64,000 bases of DNA from Brasenia schreberi (lineage: Eukaryota > Streptophyta > Magnoliopsida > Nymphaeales > Cabombaceae), in the NCBI GenBank assembly GCA_036023115.1, contig JAYKKT010000036.1, positions 4,427,501 to 4,491,500 of the forward strand, read 5' to 3'. Below, in pieces: positions 36,120 through 48,389 of this stretch. The notes beneath the pieces are model-generated. The model was given only the letters and a program-made list of their open reading frames with translations, had not been told where the DNA came from and ran no database searches. How positions within the stretch are numbered: the stretch's first letter is position 1; each line of letters opens with the position of its first letter. The position numbers and the translations under genes were made by a program.

Positions 36120-36985
36120 TAAACGAAACTGATCTTAGATGGGACCAAATTCATTTAGCCACTTGCAAAGAATTCATCCAGGCAGAAGTTTTGATAATCT
36201 CAGTTCGGTTCACGCAGGTTTGTCTTAATGGGTATATGTGTTAGAAACATGTCAGCGCTCAACCATTAAGAATCCATGAAGCCACCACCTAATATTGGAA
36301 AAATACTCGGTTATGGTTGGTCTTGGTTACTGCTAAAAATTGCATTAGAAAGTTGATTTTAGAATAAGTGGGCAAAAATCATTTTCCGTATGGTAGGGTG
36401 GAATATGATTAATTTAAGGCAAGAAGCATCTCAAAGATAATAATATATGGGGTTTACGTGGGACCTGATCCCTTCTATCAGCAAGGTTCATAGGCAGTAT
36501 GGAACTTCATATGTTATGCCAACCACAATTTATGGCATCCAGGCTTCTTAACAGATGCAAATCTGTAGTGATCATCTTAGATCAGTCAAAAGAATTTGCG
36601 GGGGAGGAGAAAAGGGGAGCACCGAAAGTCATATTTGTGCTCAAATGTGCCTAATGCATATCGCTCTGGTATACGATACAAGGTTTTATACAGCAGTATT
36701 CACAAAATTAGACCGTAAAGGCCAGAGGAATAAGCTGGTAGAAACAATTTACTGAAGTATGAATCAAGAAGAAAGTACTTGAACTCTGGACCATTTGCTT
36801 GGAATGCTGCGTGTTGCCCCCAATTAGATCCTACTAACTTGCAATGCTGCGTGTTATACTCACTCACTATTGATTGTTTCTTATAAAAGACGGTTTGCCA
36901 AATTGCTTAGTTGAAGCCCAGTTAAGCAGTAGACCATAACTGTAGCCCTCTGAATCAACTGTTAGTTATACTTCTCTTCTAATAT
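36120..36985. other. Intergenic, no gene
   Basis: No recognisable coding sequence or repeat structure; the open frame at 36555-36755 has no known domain. Confidence 0.45.
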
Positions 36986-36991
36986 TGGTTT

Positions 36992-37236
36992 AAAAATTGA
37001 GTTGTTAAGATGGTTTAGACATATGGAAAGGCAACTGATGGAAAGCTCCGATGTGAGAAATGGTGATTATGTTAAAAGAGGAAGAAGTCCACAAAGTATT
37101 GAAGGGAAATGATAAATTAATGATCTAGCTTCTCGTGAGTTAATTGTTGATATGAAACAAAATCAAACCTTATGAAAACAAAGAATTTATGTAGCTGATC
37201 TATCTAATATTTGAAAAGGCTTAGTTGTTTTGAAGG
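36992..37236 (+). mobile_element. RTE LINE 3' fragment, highly decayed
   Basis: TAAGATGGTTTAGACATATG, GTTAAAAGAGGAAGAAGTCC, AATGATCTAGCTT and the end GAAAAGGCTTAGTTGTTTT follow the RTE C-terminal and 3' end in order. There are several small deletions and stops and no intact frame. Confidence 0.75.
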
Positions 37237-37239
37237 TAG

Positions 37240-37950
37240 ATGCTTCACCACATCTTTAAGGTAAATCCACTACAGGGCATGAGGACCCAAAAGTGCAGAC
37301 CATGCTCATTGATCAACTTCAGGATTAAGAAAGATATGGGATGAAGCGAAGCTTTCAGAATTGAAAGTTTTCAGGATTAAAAGAGAAACGTGTGTGTGTT
37401 GAGTTTGTATTAAACAGAAAAGAGGAGAGGGGCTTGAGATTTCTCTCCACAGTGTCCTACCTATCTCAATTTATTTTCACATTCAAATAGTTACATCAGG
37501 ACATGCTTTTTACTGTTTCTGTTACTAGAAAGGGCCATTTAATGTGTTAGGTCACCTTCTACTGGACTCCCACAAAGTTGGTGCCCAGTCATTTTGAAGG
37601 GAAACCACTTAACTGGGGGACTATAACCCAACAGTTGATTACGAGCCAAAGACATGGTCGAACAGATTATCGTCTCCTCAGACACGATTCACTGTAAAAT
37701 CCAAATTTTGTTCACAAGTGAACTGTAATCAATCAAGCATATTGCAAATTCAGTTTAGTGATCGTAAAGGCGGCAATGAGAGTGTGTACATGTGAAGAGA
37801 CCATTGTCACGGTAGAGAGATCAGGAGATGAGCGGAGTCACCTTCAGGAACTGCAGCATACAACTTCCACTAATTGAAAACATATCTTCAATACCATCAG
37901 TAACTACACAAACTTAGAGATGTGGTGCGAGTTGGTGCTGGAAAGACACT
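37240..37950. other. Intergenic, no gene
   Basis: Nothing coding recognised between the RTE scrap and the MITE at 37963. Confidence 0.45.
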
Positions 37951-37952
37951 GT

Positions 37953-38118
37953 ACCCTTGGTCAGTGGCGGACCAAGAATTCTTTTGAGGTGAGGTGCACT
38001 TGAATTTCACATCTACAAAGCACTTTAATTTCCCTATAGCGGACCCAAAGATTTTTTGGATTTTGGGTGAGGTGCATTCCTCATCTTGCCCTAAAGTGAG
38101 TCCGCCACTACCCTTGGT
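37953..38118. mobile_element. MITE, about 147 bp, TIR AGTGGCGGA, 9-bp direct repeats
   Basis: AGTGGCGGAC at 37963 is matched by the inverted GTCCGCCACT ending at 38109. ACCCTTGGT flanks both sides (37953-37961 and 38110-38118). The interior holds GGTGAGGTGCA twice in the same sense. A 9-bp duplication is usual for Mutator-like elements. The same family occurs at 42627-42769. Confidence 0.75.
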
Positions 38119-38952
38119 AAAAGATCTAATAAAGTTTCACATTAACTATTAGCTACTTAACACAAATCTTTTCCTTTACCCTGGTTTCAGACCAACTATG
38201 TATGACTGAACCTTCACCATATTCATACAGGTTTGATTTCTCCGGGTTACAATAAAAGAATCCTATGCACAGCTGATCGAATTGTTTAGGTTTGGTTTTC
38301 ATGAAATCAAGCATTAGAACCATTGATGAGAAAATCTCTTTAATTTTATCTATTTATCTACCTACATGCACACACACATGCAGACGTCGTTACGGTGTGA
38401 CAAAGCACACAAACTACCACCAACCAATCTGACCTAAGGTGGAACCAGATGCGCCACCATGCACAAGGCTAAAGCGAGCCCATGACGACAATATCGCCCG
38501 CACCAGCATAAAGAAAGTTCCATTTTTGTGAAAAGCAATGCCCACAAAGGATGCACTTACTGGCTCATGATCTTGAGGCAGTGTTTCAAATGAGGTAGCA
38601 TTGTTCATGACAATGTACAGTATTGATCACTATTAACATCCTTCTTTCACTAGCAAGCTGTGGTCGGGCCGATACCCCGACCGGACATGCATGCCGGATC
38701 ACGAGATTCAACTCGAATATTCTTTCAAGTGAACACCCTAGCCAGGAAAGTCATGGCTCTTTGTGCAGCATAGACATCCTTCTCTCTCACTCGATGTTAA
38801 AGAAGGGGCAAACCAAAGAGACACATTCAACTTTGGTTGCCTAATCTTCTTTCACTAATTATGGCAAAATTTTGAGAGCTTTAAAGTGAACAAATAGTAA
38901 AACAGAATCCTGAAGGACAAGGACTCAAGCGCACTTGGCTAAGTGGGTCTGG

Positions 38953-39302
<350 letters not shown>

Positions 39303-40265
39303 TTGCTGATATGCTCACTCATTACTTTTTCGAGGCATAAATATAATTAAAAATTTGTAGGATCAACCATGAGCACAAGTGAAAAGTATCAATGGTGGGC
39401 ATCATAAATCATTCTATATATAAATATATATGTTTGCCCCGTACCCACCTCATTAAGGTTCGGTTGGGCTTGGGTACACCTATACTCCGAAACAACCCAC
39501 TCCATTGGCGCAACTCATGCACTTGGGTACAAACTGATAAGAGCAATGTGTTCAAAACCAAGATGATTCGAGCTAATTCTGGTTTAGGCAGCTGTGCGAC
39601 ACGATCCCAAACCTGGATCTCGAACATGAACTTATTTGGATCCAGATATCAATCGACTATTTCCTGAAAATCTGAGTATGACTGGGCCGCACTATTAAGT
39701 GGGCATTGATTCTTGAAAGGAACTTAGTGAAAGGCAAACGCTAACTGGATTGAATGCCTGTAACCCAAAGGAAACACAGTGATAGCTAGTGGGACTTGAA
39801 AAGCAAAAGGGAAGAAATAGCTTTACTAGTACATGCAAGAAGAGTTGTTGACACATTTATTATTATGTTTTCTTAGTAGATGCGCACCTTGGCCAATGCG
39901 CAATGACCTTTCGGCTTGTGTTAAGCATTTTGATAAGTGAATTTATAGAACTTCTTTGATGATAAAATAAATTAGGGACATGAATCTCATTTCAAGCAAA
40001 TCAATTGATCAATCAATTAAATCAATGAGTTCTCTATGAGAAAAAGAAGCACGTTCCCGGTATCAAACTCTTGATCTTCAACTTGGTTCTGTTGAGTCGG
40101 CCACCTTAGAGCCAGGGAGCGTTTGCTCTTACTGAGCATATACCACTATATATATATAGTGCATCATTATATTTAATCGATCAAGTAGGATATGTGCATC
40201 CTACTCAATTATATATATATATAAAATAAAGAGAGAGTTGTTAGACAACATATTAGATATTACTT
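39303..40265. other. Intergenic, no gene
   Basis: Overlapping antisense open frames at 39392-39667 and 39409-39627 show no known domain. Nothing else recognised. Confidence 0.45.
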
Positions 40266-40269
40266 GATC

Positions 40270-41190
40270 ATTATCATCATTTGTGCGTTAAGTCCATACT
40301 TATTTATAATGGTGATTGATGAGTTAACAAAACATATTAAAGATGAAGTACCTTGGTGTATGTTATTTGCATATGACATTGTGTTAGTAGTGGAGGAGTG
40401 TAAGGAAAAAGTTAATAGAAAATTTGAACTATGAAGAGAATCATTAGAAAGTAAAGGCTTCCTACTTAGTAGAATAAAGACAGAATATATGGAATATAAG
40501 TTTGATCATTTGGTTACTTTAGAGTATATAAAAATTAAAATTGATACATACTGCATCCCCAAAAGAAAAGTTTTAAATACCTAAGGTCAATTTTTCAGAG
40601 TGATAAAAGAATTGATGGAGATGTTACGCATAGAATTAATGCTGGTTGGTTAAAATGGAGAGGAACATCAGGTATTCTTTATGATAAGAAGATATTATTA
40701 AAGTTAAAAGATAAACATTATAGAGCAACAATTAAACCTGCCATATTTTATGGTTGTGAGTGTTGGGCAATTAATCATCAATATGTACAAAGGATGTCTA
40801 TGACAGAAATGAAGATGTTGAGATGGATGAGTGGTCTTATAAGAAAAAACCGTATACATAATGAGGTTATTAGAAACAAATTAGGAGTGACACCAATAGA
40901 GGATAAAATAAGAGAATATCGTTTAAGATGGTTTGAACATATAGAAAGAAGATCAAAAGAAGAACCTGTAAGAAGGTATGAAAAACTGAATTTTTAAAGT
41001 ATTAAAAGAGGTAGAGGACGACCACAAGAGTGTTGGAAAGAAACAATAAACAATGATGTAGCTTATTGTGAGTTAATTGCTAACATGACACACGATGGGG
41101 CTCTGTAGAAACAAAGAATCCATGTAGCCGACCCTGTCTAGTATGGGAAAAGGCTTAGTTATTATTGTTTGTATTATCATCATTTGTACG
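40270..41190 (+). mobile_element. RTE LINE, 5'-truncated within RT, 18-bp target duplication
   Basis: 40288-41172 starts inside the reverse transcriptase at the LSPYLFI-equivalent position, runs through the FADD-equivalent (here TTTGCATATGAC, Asp to Tyr) and the C-terminal segment (40794-40997; EMKMLRWMSGLIRKNRIHNE, LRWFEHIERRSKEEPVRRYE) and ends with TCTAGTATGGGAAAAGGCTT and a TTATTG tail. ATTATCATCATTTGTGCG (40270-40287) and ATTATCATCATTTGTACG (41173-41190) differ at one of 18 bases. Confidence 0.9.
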
Positions 41191-41194
41191 ATCA

Positions 41195-41742
41195 ATCAAA
41201 CAGTAGTAATAAAAGTACTCATGACATTAATTCTCATGTTAATATTGATGGGTTGCTCAATCTGCATTGTTCGCACGATCGCACGGATGATGCATATCGT
41301 TTAGTAGAGTGTAGCATCAGAAAGTATTTAGCCATTCTCAATTTTTCTATATATATAAAGAGAGTGAGAATTGTCAACAACCTCTCGTGCTAAACATTGC
41401 TTCATTATTATTATCGTTCTTACCATCAATTAGACAATAATGATAAAGTTACTCACCTTGCATCACATTTAATGTACTAATATCCATTCTCATGTCGATG
41501 TTGATTGGGCAAAACGATAAGGGTGAAGGCAACTTGGTTGGTGGTGCCGTCGAATTTGTTTTGGCGTCCATGGCTTCATGGGAAAGACACGCGATTGGAA
41601 ACCCTGTTGTGCTTCGCTTTGGGGGTGCAACTCCTCATGACTCCCCCCTCTTACGCTACCATCAAAATTTCCTCCACATACGCATTACCATCATCTATCT
41701 ATTTCCTTATCCCCTTTATCTTGTACAGCTAGCTCTCTCTGA

Positions 41743-41792
<50 letters not shown>

Positions 41793-42110
41793 GTCTCTTT
41801 CCTAATGCCAAGATATTAATTGATGGATAGCCACCAAATTGATTTTAACGATTTGTTTAGGGCAAGAGATCTCATCCTTCCGCAATGAGTTTTCCATAGA
41901 GATTTTCCCTGTAGAGTTTCTCTTTCTTCTCTCTTTTGCTGTAATTTATATGACGTGGGCATTCATTCTCCTGATGGAAATTTTCTCCCTTCGTTATTTA
42001 CTCTATATTTCTATTTTCTCTAATTTCCTTCTGCAATCCCATAAAACTTATTTTAGGTTAACAAAGATTGTACGCGTAATGCTTCTTCTCTTAGTTACAT
42101 AGAGCAAAGT
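41195..42110. other. Intergenic with a (TG)n(GA)n microsatellite
   Basis: TG run about 41743-41760, then GA run 41761-41788. Open frames at 41492-41830 and 41839-42102 have no recognisable domain; the first ends in Glu/Arg repeats from the SSR. Confidence 0.5.
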
Positions 42111-42626
42111 GTCTTAACAATATCAATTAAAAACATGTATTGAGTTTTTTGGTCGTAATTTCTTATTTTAATTTTGTGTTAAAATTTTCTCCTTTAGTAT
42201 TGAAGAATATGGTGGACTTAATGATCTTGTGGTGCACCATTAGCAGAATTTCTTAACAATATCAATTAATAACATGTATCGAGTTTTTGGTCGTAATTTC
42301 TTATTTCAATTTTAGGTAACAATGGACCATAAGATGCCCATTATCAAGAATCTTCTCTTTTTGTCTGATTTATCTTTATATATATGAATAGGTTTAATTT
42401 TTGTGTTTATTTAGTGTATAGATAGGAATAAATTCTCATTAAAGTTATTGCTTTTAGCATATAAAAGATATACTAATTGATACAGGTGTTAGTCATCTTT
42501 CCATCCATATTGTGTTATTTCCCCTCCTTTAATATTGAAGAAAAATAACCTTAAGTATGATGGACTTAATGATCTTGTGGTTCATCATTATCTATTTCTA
42601 TTAACATTAAGAACTTGTATCATCTA
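42111..42626. repeat. Local direct repeats, two to three diverged copies
   Basis: TCTTAACAATATCAATTAA followed by AACATGTATYGAG and GGTCGTAATTTCTTATTT occurs at 42112 and 42251. The adjoining motif TATTGAAGAA ... ATGGACTTAATGATCTTGTG occurs around 42200 and again at 42533-42580. The unit is about 139 bases. Confidence 0.75.
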
Positions 42627-42769
42627 CAGTGGCGGATCTAGAAATTCTTTTAGGGTGGGGCGAACAATGTATAACCCATCGAACCACCATGGGCTGTAGA
42701 CTTTAAGTTGATTTTCAAAATTTAGGGTGGGGCGGCGCCCCACCTCAGCTCAATGTAGATCCGCCACTG
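42627..42769. mobile_element. MITE, 143 bp, perfect 14-bp TIR
   Basis: CAGTGGCGGATCTA at 42627-42640 is the exact reverse complement of TAGATCCGCCACTG at 42756-42769. Flanks ATCATCTA and ATCCATCTA are near-identical and could be the target duplication. The interior carries inverted GGGTGGGGCG / CGCCCCACC words, so it may fold into a hairpin. Related to the element at 37963-38109. Confidence 0.85.
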
Positions 42770-42779
42770 ATCCATCTAC

Positions 42780-43580
42780 ATCATTTTTCTACTCTTTTAT
42801 AAGTCGGAGTTTTCTCTAAATGCAAACATGCCTTGATTGCGCGAAGTACGGTTCCGGTGTGCACCCAAATATAGGAAGGGTGTGCACTCGGTTTGGCTGG
42901 GAAACTTCAAGGGATTAATTCTCCTAGTTTCTGTTTATGATGGCCTTATCTTGTCATATTTTCTTATCTAAACTTATTATTTATCATCTTGCATCAATTT
43001 CGCGTCACCCATGAACATGATGTTTTATGGTTAAGAAAGAAGGCTTAATTTTAGTCATAATGCTTCGAAAAACATCGCGTTCGACTAGGGTCACACCGCG
43101 TTGTGGGCGTAAACCTGTGTTTCTTCATGATTCAAGGTCCAAGATCCAACATTATTACCCAAAAAACAATACATTGGACAAAATTAGGGATGTATTTAGG
43201 ATAAAACCTTAAATTTGATATTGATAAATTGGTCACTAATATATGGCATTTCAAAGCCTGTGGTCGAACCCACCTGGTTATTTTGCCATACAAGCTCAGT
43301 TCCGACATATTCAGAAGCCTCAATGAGTTTAGTAGAACTTGGATCGTATTCTGCATTTTCAGATATATCCAATGGATATCGCATATCGCCTTTTTTCTTT
43401 CATATTTGTATCCAAGTCAAATTACTTCAGTGTCCAATAAGTTGGATTTGGTAAAACCATATTCTTGCCCCGACCCAAAGGTTAAGAATAATTCTACTCT
43501 ATCATGATCTTTATATGTCACCGCAACCGTCAATGTGGATCCGTAGATTGGCATCACCGCCCCCCTAAACTCTATGTCTT
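42780..43580. other. Intergenic, no identified gene
   Basis: 43384-43196 on the minus strand has an open frame with a protein-like stretch (VGTELVWQNNQ ending at a possible CAG|GTGGGT donor). It has no partner exons and no domain I recognise. Confidence 0.4.
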
Positions 43581-43585
43581 TCAAG

Positions 43586-43864
43586 TAGACATGTCCGGTT
43601 TTGGTTCCGGTTTCAGAGTTACCGGTTCCAGTAAGATTTCAGTTTGAATATGCAACCGTCCGGAACCGATAATTTTATTAAAAAAAGTAAAATTTATAGG
43701 AAAATTAAAAAAAAGAACTGGTAGTTTGGAACCACTGGTTCTGGTTTTATAAAAGGTGAAACTGGAATTGAATCAAGTGAACCTTAGTTCTAGGCTCTGT
43801 CGGTTCTTGGACCGGATCGGTTCTAGTTGGAATTGTGGGGCCCGTTAGAAACCGATCACATCTA
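43586..43864. mobile_element. hAT-like non-autonomous element, 279 bp
   Basis: It begins TAGACATGTCCGGTTTTGG and ends with the complement of TAGATGTGATCGGTTTC. The interior is GGTTCCGG-rich around an A-rich centre, like the element at 17491. Flanking 8-mers CTTTCAAG and CTTCCGAC match at only 5 of 8, so an old duplication is possible but not shown. Confidence 0.6.
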
Positions 43865-43869
43865 CTTCC

Positions 43870-44287
43870 GACGAGGAAAAGGTAGTGAACTCATCTTATG
43901 TTACATGAATATAAATATTATAAGCATTAGTAAGATCAATAGTGTTATATGTTTAGTATCATATAGGCCCAACATCAACATATGCAGAAGAAGAGAGCAA
44001 TTACTGAAATAAAATTGTCGACAGTGTTGTTACATAAGGCATGACGTGATCCGTAATGGAGTTATTAGAAAGAAAAGTCGGTGTAGCATGATTTGTGCAT
44101 AATCTTGCATAAATATTTTTATTGTTTGATCTTTAATATTGATGGTGGAGATTTGAATTACTTTATATTTAACTGCATCGTGTGCATTAAATGTAAAGTA
44201 CAAAGCTATAAAGGTACTTTTAATTGAAATCTTCATCATTGACATCAACGATATGACAGTGGAGAAGTTTATGAAACAAAAGCTATT

Positions 44288-44351
<64 letters not shown>

Positions 44352-46475
44352 TAGATGCCTTTTGACACTAGACTGTTATGGACAATATGAGCCATTAGTT
44401 AGGGATGCATGAATGGCCTTGATTTATTTTTTCATAAACAAAGAAAAATTAAAGCAATTTTACTTTTTTTTGTTTTCCATTCTCCTTGTGGTCCATCTAA
44501 TTGGTCATGAGGTTCGTCGATATTGGAGGCTCACTTCATCTCTCGTCTGCATCAGGGCTCGATCACTGGATTTGGTAAGCTCTCCCTCCCCCCCCTCTCT
44601 CTTTCATTGTAGGCTTGTAGCTCATTACATCTAAAACTTGCATTTGTAAAACTTCCTTTCTTTTTAAAAGAGTTAGGCAAGAACCCTACCAGTCAAAAAA
44701 AAAATGATATGCACAGAATATACAAGAAGGTAAAAGTAACCAGTTGCTATCATGCTGCACAAGTATAGGAAGTGGAGCAAACTTTCTATCTACCATGCAA
44801 AAATAGTCTGTCATAGAATATGCAAAGTAGACTGAGATTCAGCATTGATATTTTCATGTGCAACACAACAGTTAGTCTTAATCTCTGTTAAAAACTTGTT
44901 TACTTTGGTTGGAAGTAGAATCTTATGGATTGAGATAACAATGTTTATAACTGCTATATTTTTTATTGTTCACGCCAAAAAATTGTCAGAGTTTGAACGA
45001 GAGAGTTATAACGAAGAGAAATTGATCCTGTTAGGAAGCCTTTAACCAGGCTGCCAATAGTGATTTCAGTGACAACACTTATATAAACAGTTTGCCTACT
45101 CCAACTTCTAGATTGGCCTTTTCACACCAACAAAATATATGTTATAATATGTGTGTGCTAAAGCAATGGCAAGAGAATTCGGTCCACTATAGATGGAAAA
45201 AAAATTTACTAGAAATTGTTTAATATATCAACAATCCTGTCATTATCCTCCTACATGCTTTCACAACAAAAAGAATTTGTAATCCATCAAAACCTTCATG
45301 TGTTTACTCATTCATTCTAGTTGAAAGTACTTTATTTAACTGTTTCTTTTGAACCTTTTGGTCTCATAGCAAATTTTGACTATGTCGTTGTCATTAATCT
45401 TAAAAAAATGTCACTTTTGCAGCCTATATTTAGCAGAGTGCTATTTCTTGGTGGCAGACTTTGTCTTTTGAGTTATTTTTATATTCTGTATGATCCATTT
45501 CCCACAAAACTGTATGCAGTACTCTTATTATGTAGATGGCTAGTTGATTCTATCATAATCATGTAACCCTCTACTAGTTATTGCAATTCTATTAATTTGT
45601 TATATATATATATATATATATATATGAGTGCAACAGGGAAAGGTGCAACTTTTTAGTAAAACTTCAGCATATTGGACTTTGATTTTAAAGGAGAATGTTT
45701 GAAGGAGTTAATGCTTGCTTGTATATTTTCATACCCTAAGTGTGAATGGTTTACATCTCATAAATTGAATTTGATTAGAAGTTTTCTTTCCTTCATGTGA
45801 TCAATAAATTATTATATAACTCTGTTAACTCTCTCTCTCTCTCTCCCTGGTAGGAGAGTGATAGTATGACTCTTGCTTTGGGAACTGTACATTTACAATG
45901 ATGTTGAGATTTTTTACTCTTGGAGGGAGTTGCCCAGATCATCTTTCAAAATATACAGCCAGGTTGACGTGAAGCCGACCCAACCAGGTGGGTTCTGGGT
46001 TAAAAGAAAATGACCCCTCAAAAAAAGGTCAATCTGGGTCGACCTACTTTTGGCCCAAATCGAAAGTGACCCGACCTGTTCACCCGATTTGCCACTCCTG
46101 CACCCTCTCTCAACGAATTGCTCCCCTTTGGGTTAACTGAAGCTTAATTATTGTAAGAGAGAGACTTTATAAGCCATTGAGCAAGCAAGTCAATTCAACC
46201 CAAATCATGACAAATGAAAAGAAAGGTGCATTTTCTACAAGTGAGAAGCAAGCTTCTTTGCCCTTCACCTTTTCCTTCTTTTGGTAAAGCAAGGGGGCCT
46301 TTCACTGCCCTATGTGCCTCCCCAAAAGTATGCACTATGTGTTTGTGTGTGCGGATAAAGATATTCAGTACTCTTTGTCTGTTTAAAATTGACATTTTGG
46401 ATAGAGGCAACCCCACGTTTTTAAGAGGATAATATCACAAGAAGTTCAAATATAATTTTCTCAAACTCTCTCTCT
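43870..46475. other. Intergenic, SSRs, no gene
   Basis: TA runs at about 44293-44349 and 45602-45625. 45950-46110 is GACCC/GGGTC-rich and ends CACCCGATTTGCCACTCCTG, which resembles a hAT-type terminus. None of the open frames here has a recognisable domain. Confidence 0.45.
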
Positions 46476-46504
46476 TATATATATATATATATATAATTGA
46501 TCTT

Positions 46505-46578
46505 TATGATTTAGGTCTTGAGGCATGGCCACTATCACCAAGAGTTATCAACCTAGGCCCTTTATATTATATTTTTCT

Positions 46579-46662
<84 letters not shown>

Positions 46663-46915
46663 ACTTCTCTATGCATAGCTTTCTATCTCTAGATTTACGG
46701 TTACCTCGCAACGGTTCATTGAGTCTTTTATTATCTTTTTGTGAAAACACAGGAAAACGTTTTGTTAAAACAATTAATCAAAACAGTTTTTTTTAGAATA
46801 GTTCATGCAATTAGTGAAGGAGGTTCGCCTTCCTAATTGCATGAACCGTCACTGTTTAGGCCTTATGACCACTATCACTAAGAGTTATCAACCTAGACCC
46901 TTTTATACTGGTTTA
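46505..46915. repeat. Direct repeat pair, about 50 bp, 350 bp apart, with an internal hairpin
   Basis: CACTATCACCAAGAGTTATC AACCTAGGCCC (about 46530-46560) and CACTATCACTAAGAGTTATC AACCTAGACCC (about 46872-46902) are near-identical. Between them lie a (CT)n(AT)n microsatellite (46582-46660) and a hairpin: GTTCATGCAATTAG (46801-46814) is the exact complement of CTAATTGCATGAAC (46833-46846), extended by GAAGG/CCTTC with one bulged base and a 7-base loop. Confidence 0.8.
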
Positions 46916-46919
46916 GGTA

Positions 46920-47520
46920 TCGTGTTTAACAGGTTGAAATGCATTATAATTGATCTTTATGATTGCATATTATAAATATATTCTATGGTTATAAGTACAT
47001 TATGTTCTAAATTAATAAGAGCATGTATGTGCTTTCTCCTCCATAATCAACTGCACTCAAAGGTTCAGAAACATGCTAATATTTATGAAATGGATTATGC
47101 GAATATATGCGAAAATGTATGTGATTGGAGTCACTACTTTAAGAAAACTTCACTGATCATAAGCTCGCTCGAGCAGGCAGCAAACTATACTGCATAGTCA
47201 TCCCCTCTTAAACAAATTCTACAGCCTGCTCAGGCCACCCTTACCTATCAAACGAAACCAAATTGATCGGTCAGCTATTGATTACTGATTAGTGGCTTGG
47301 ATGAAATGAAAGTTGCAATAATTTTTATATCTAGTTGTACAACTTGAAGTCTTGCGTTAGTCTTGACTAGGGCAACTTACCTATCAAACGAAACCAACTC
47401 CATTAAATTGCCTCAAATCCACGCCCATATCAAGGAAAATGAAACCAAAGAGGGTATATGGCCATTGTGGCCAGCCACAAGTAACACGCTGCCAAAATGG
47501 CAGGCCTACAATCTCTCTCT

Positions 47521-47559
<39 letters not shown>

Positions 47560-47780
47560 AAGGAAAAAAGGTTGGTTATGCATATTGTAGACCTACATGT
47601 CACGGCCAAACCGACATCGTGAAAGTCGATGGGCAACTTAACTATGGTTGTGACACACACTCTTAATATACTAAAGCTGGTGCAAGTGTGCCACGTATCA
47701 CAGTAAGGCATTAATATAAGAAAGTAAGATGAGGAAAGTTAGCATTATAATCAAAGCAAAATAAAGTTAGAAATGCTACT
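46920..47780. other. Intergenic with TA repeat, no gene
   Basis: A TA run at about 47523-47556. Open frames overlapping it are microsatellite artefacts. Confidence 0.5.
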
Positions 47781-47781
47781 A

Positions 47782-48386
47782 ATATATATACAATGATTAT
47801 GAGTATATGTGATAATACCTGATGCCCTCTCCATTTTATCCATAGAATTAATGGTTATTGAATAAAATAGAGAGGGACATCAGGTATTCTATGTGATAAG
47901 AAGATACCGTTAAAGTTGAAATGTAAATATTATAGAGCAACAATTAGACGTGCTATTTTTTATAGTTTTGAGTGTTGGGCAATTAATTACTAACATGTAC
48001 AAAAGATGTATGTAGTAAAAATAAAGATGTTGAGATGGATGGTCTATCACACAAGAAAAGACAATATGCATATGTTATTAGAAACAAATTGGGAGTAGCA
48101 CTAATAAGGATAAAATGAGGGGAAATAATTTAAGATGGTTTCAAAATGTAGAAAGACGATCCAAGGATGGTTATGTAAGAAGATATGAAAAACTAGATTA
48201 TAAAAATGTTAAAAGAAGAAGAAAAAAAGCACAAAAGTATTGGAAAGAAACAATAAAGAATGATCTAGTTTATATTGAGTTAACTGTTAGCATGACACAT
48301 GATAGGGCTATGTGGAAACAAAATATCTATATAGCAAACCTCATCTAGTATGAAAAAAGGCTTAGTTATTGTATATATATAATGAT
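47782..48386 (+). mobile_element. RTE LINE 3' part with a short inverted 5' end
   Basis: About 47842-48370 is the RTE 3' portion (CATCAGGTATTCTATGTGAT, GATGTTGAGATGGATGG, open frame 48115-48348 with KAQKYWKETIKNDLVYIEL, end CTAGTATGAAAAAAGGCTTA). Just before it, 47814-47840 reads as the complement of GGATAAAATGGAGAGGGCAT, a segment that occurs again in direct sense at 47862-47880, so the 5' end is inverted. TATATATACAATGATT (left) and TATATATAATGATT (right) may be the target duplication, though both are AT-rich. Confidence 0.72.
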
Positions 48387-48389
48387 TCA

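Noticed and set aside
43196..43384. ELVWQNNQ on the minus strand, reminiscent of the phytochrome-binding motif of PIF proteins
   Set aside because: Only a handful of residues match, the rest of the frame is unlike any PIF, and no bHLH region is nearby.
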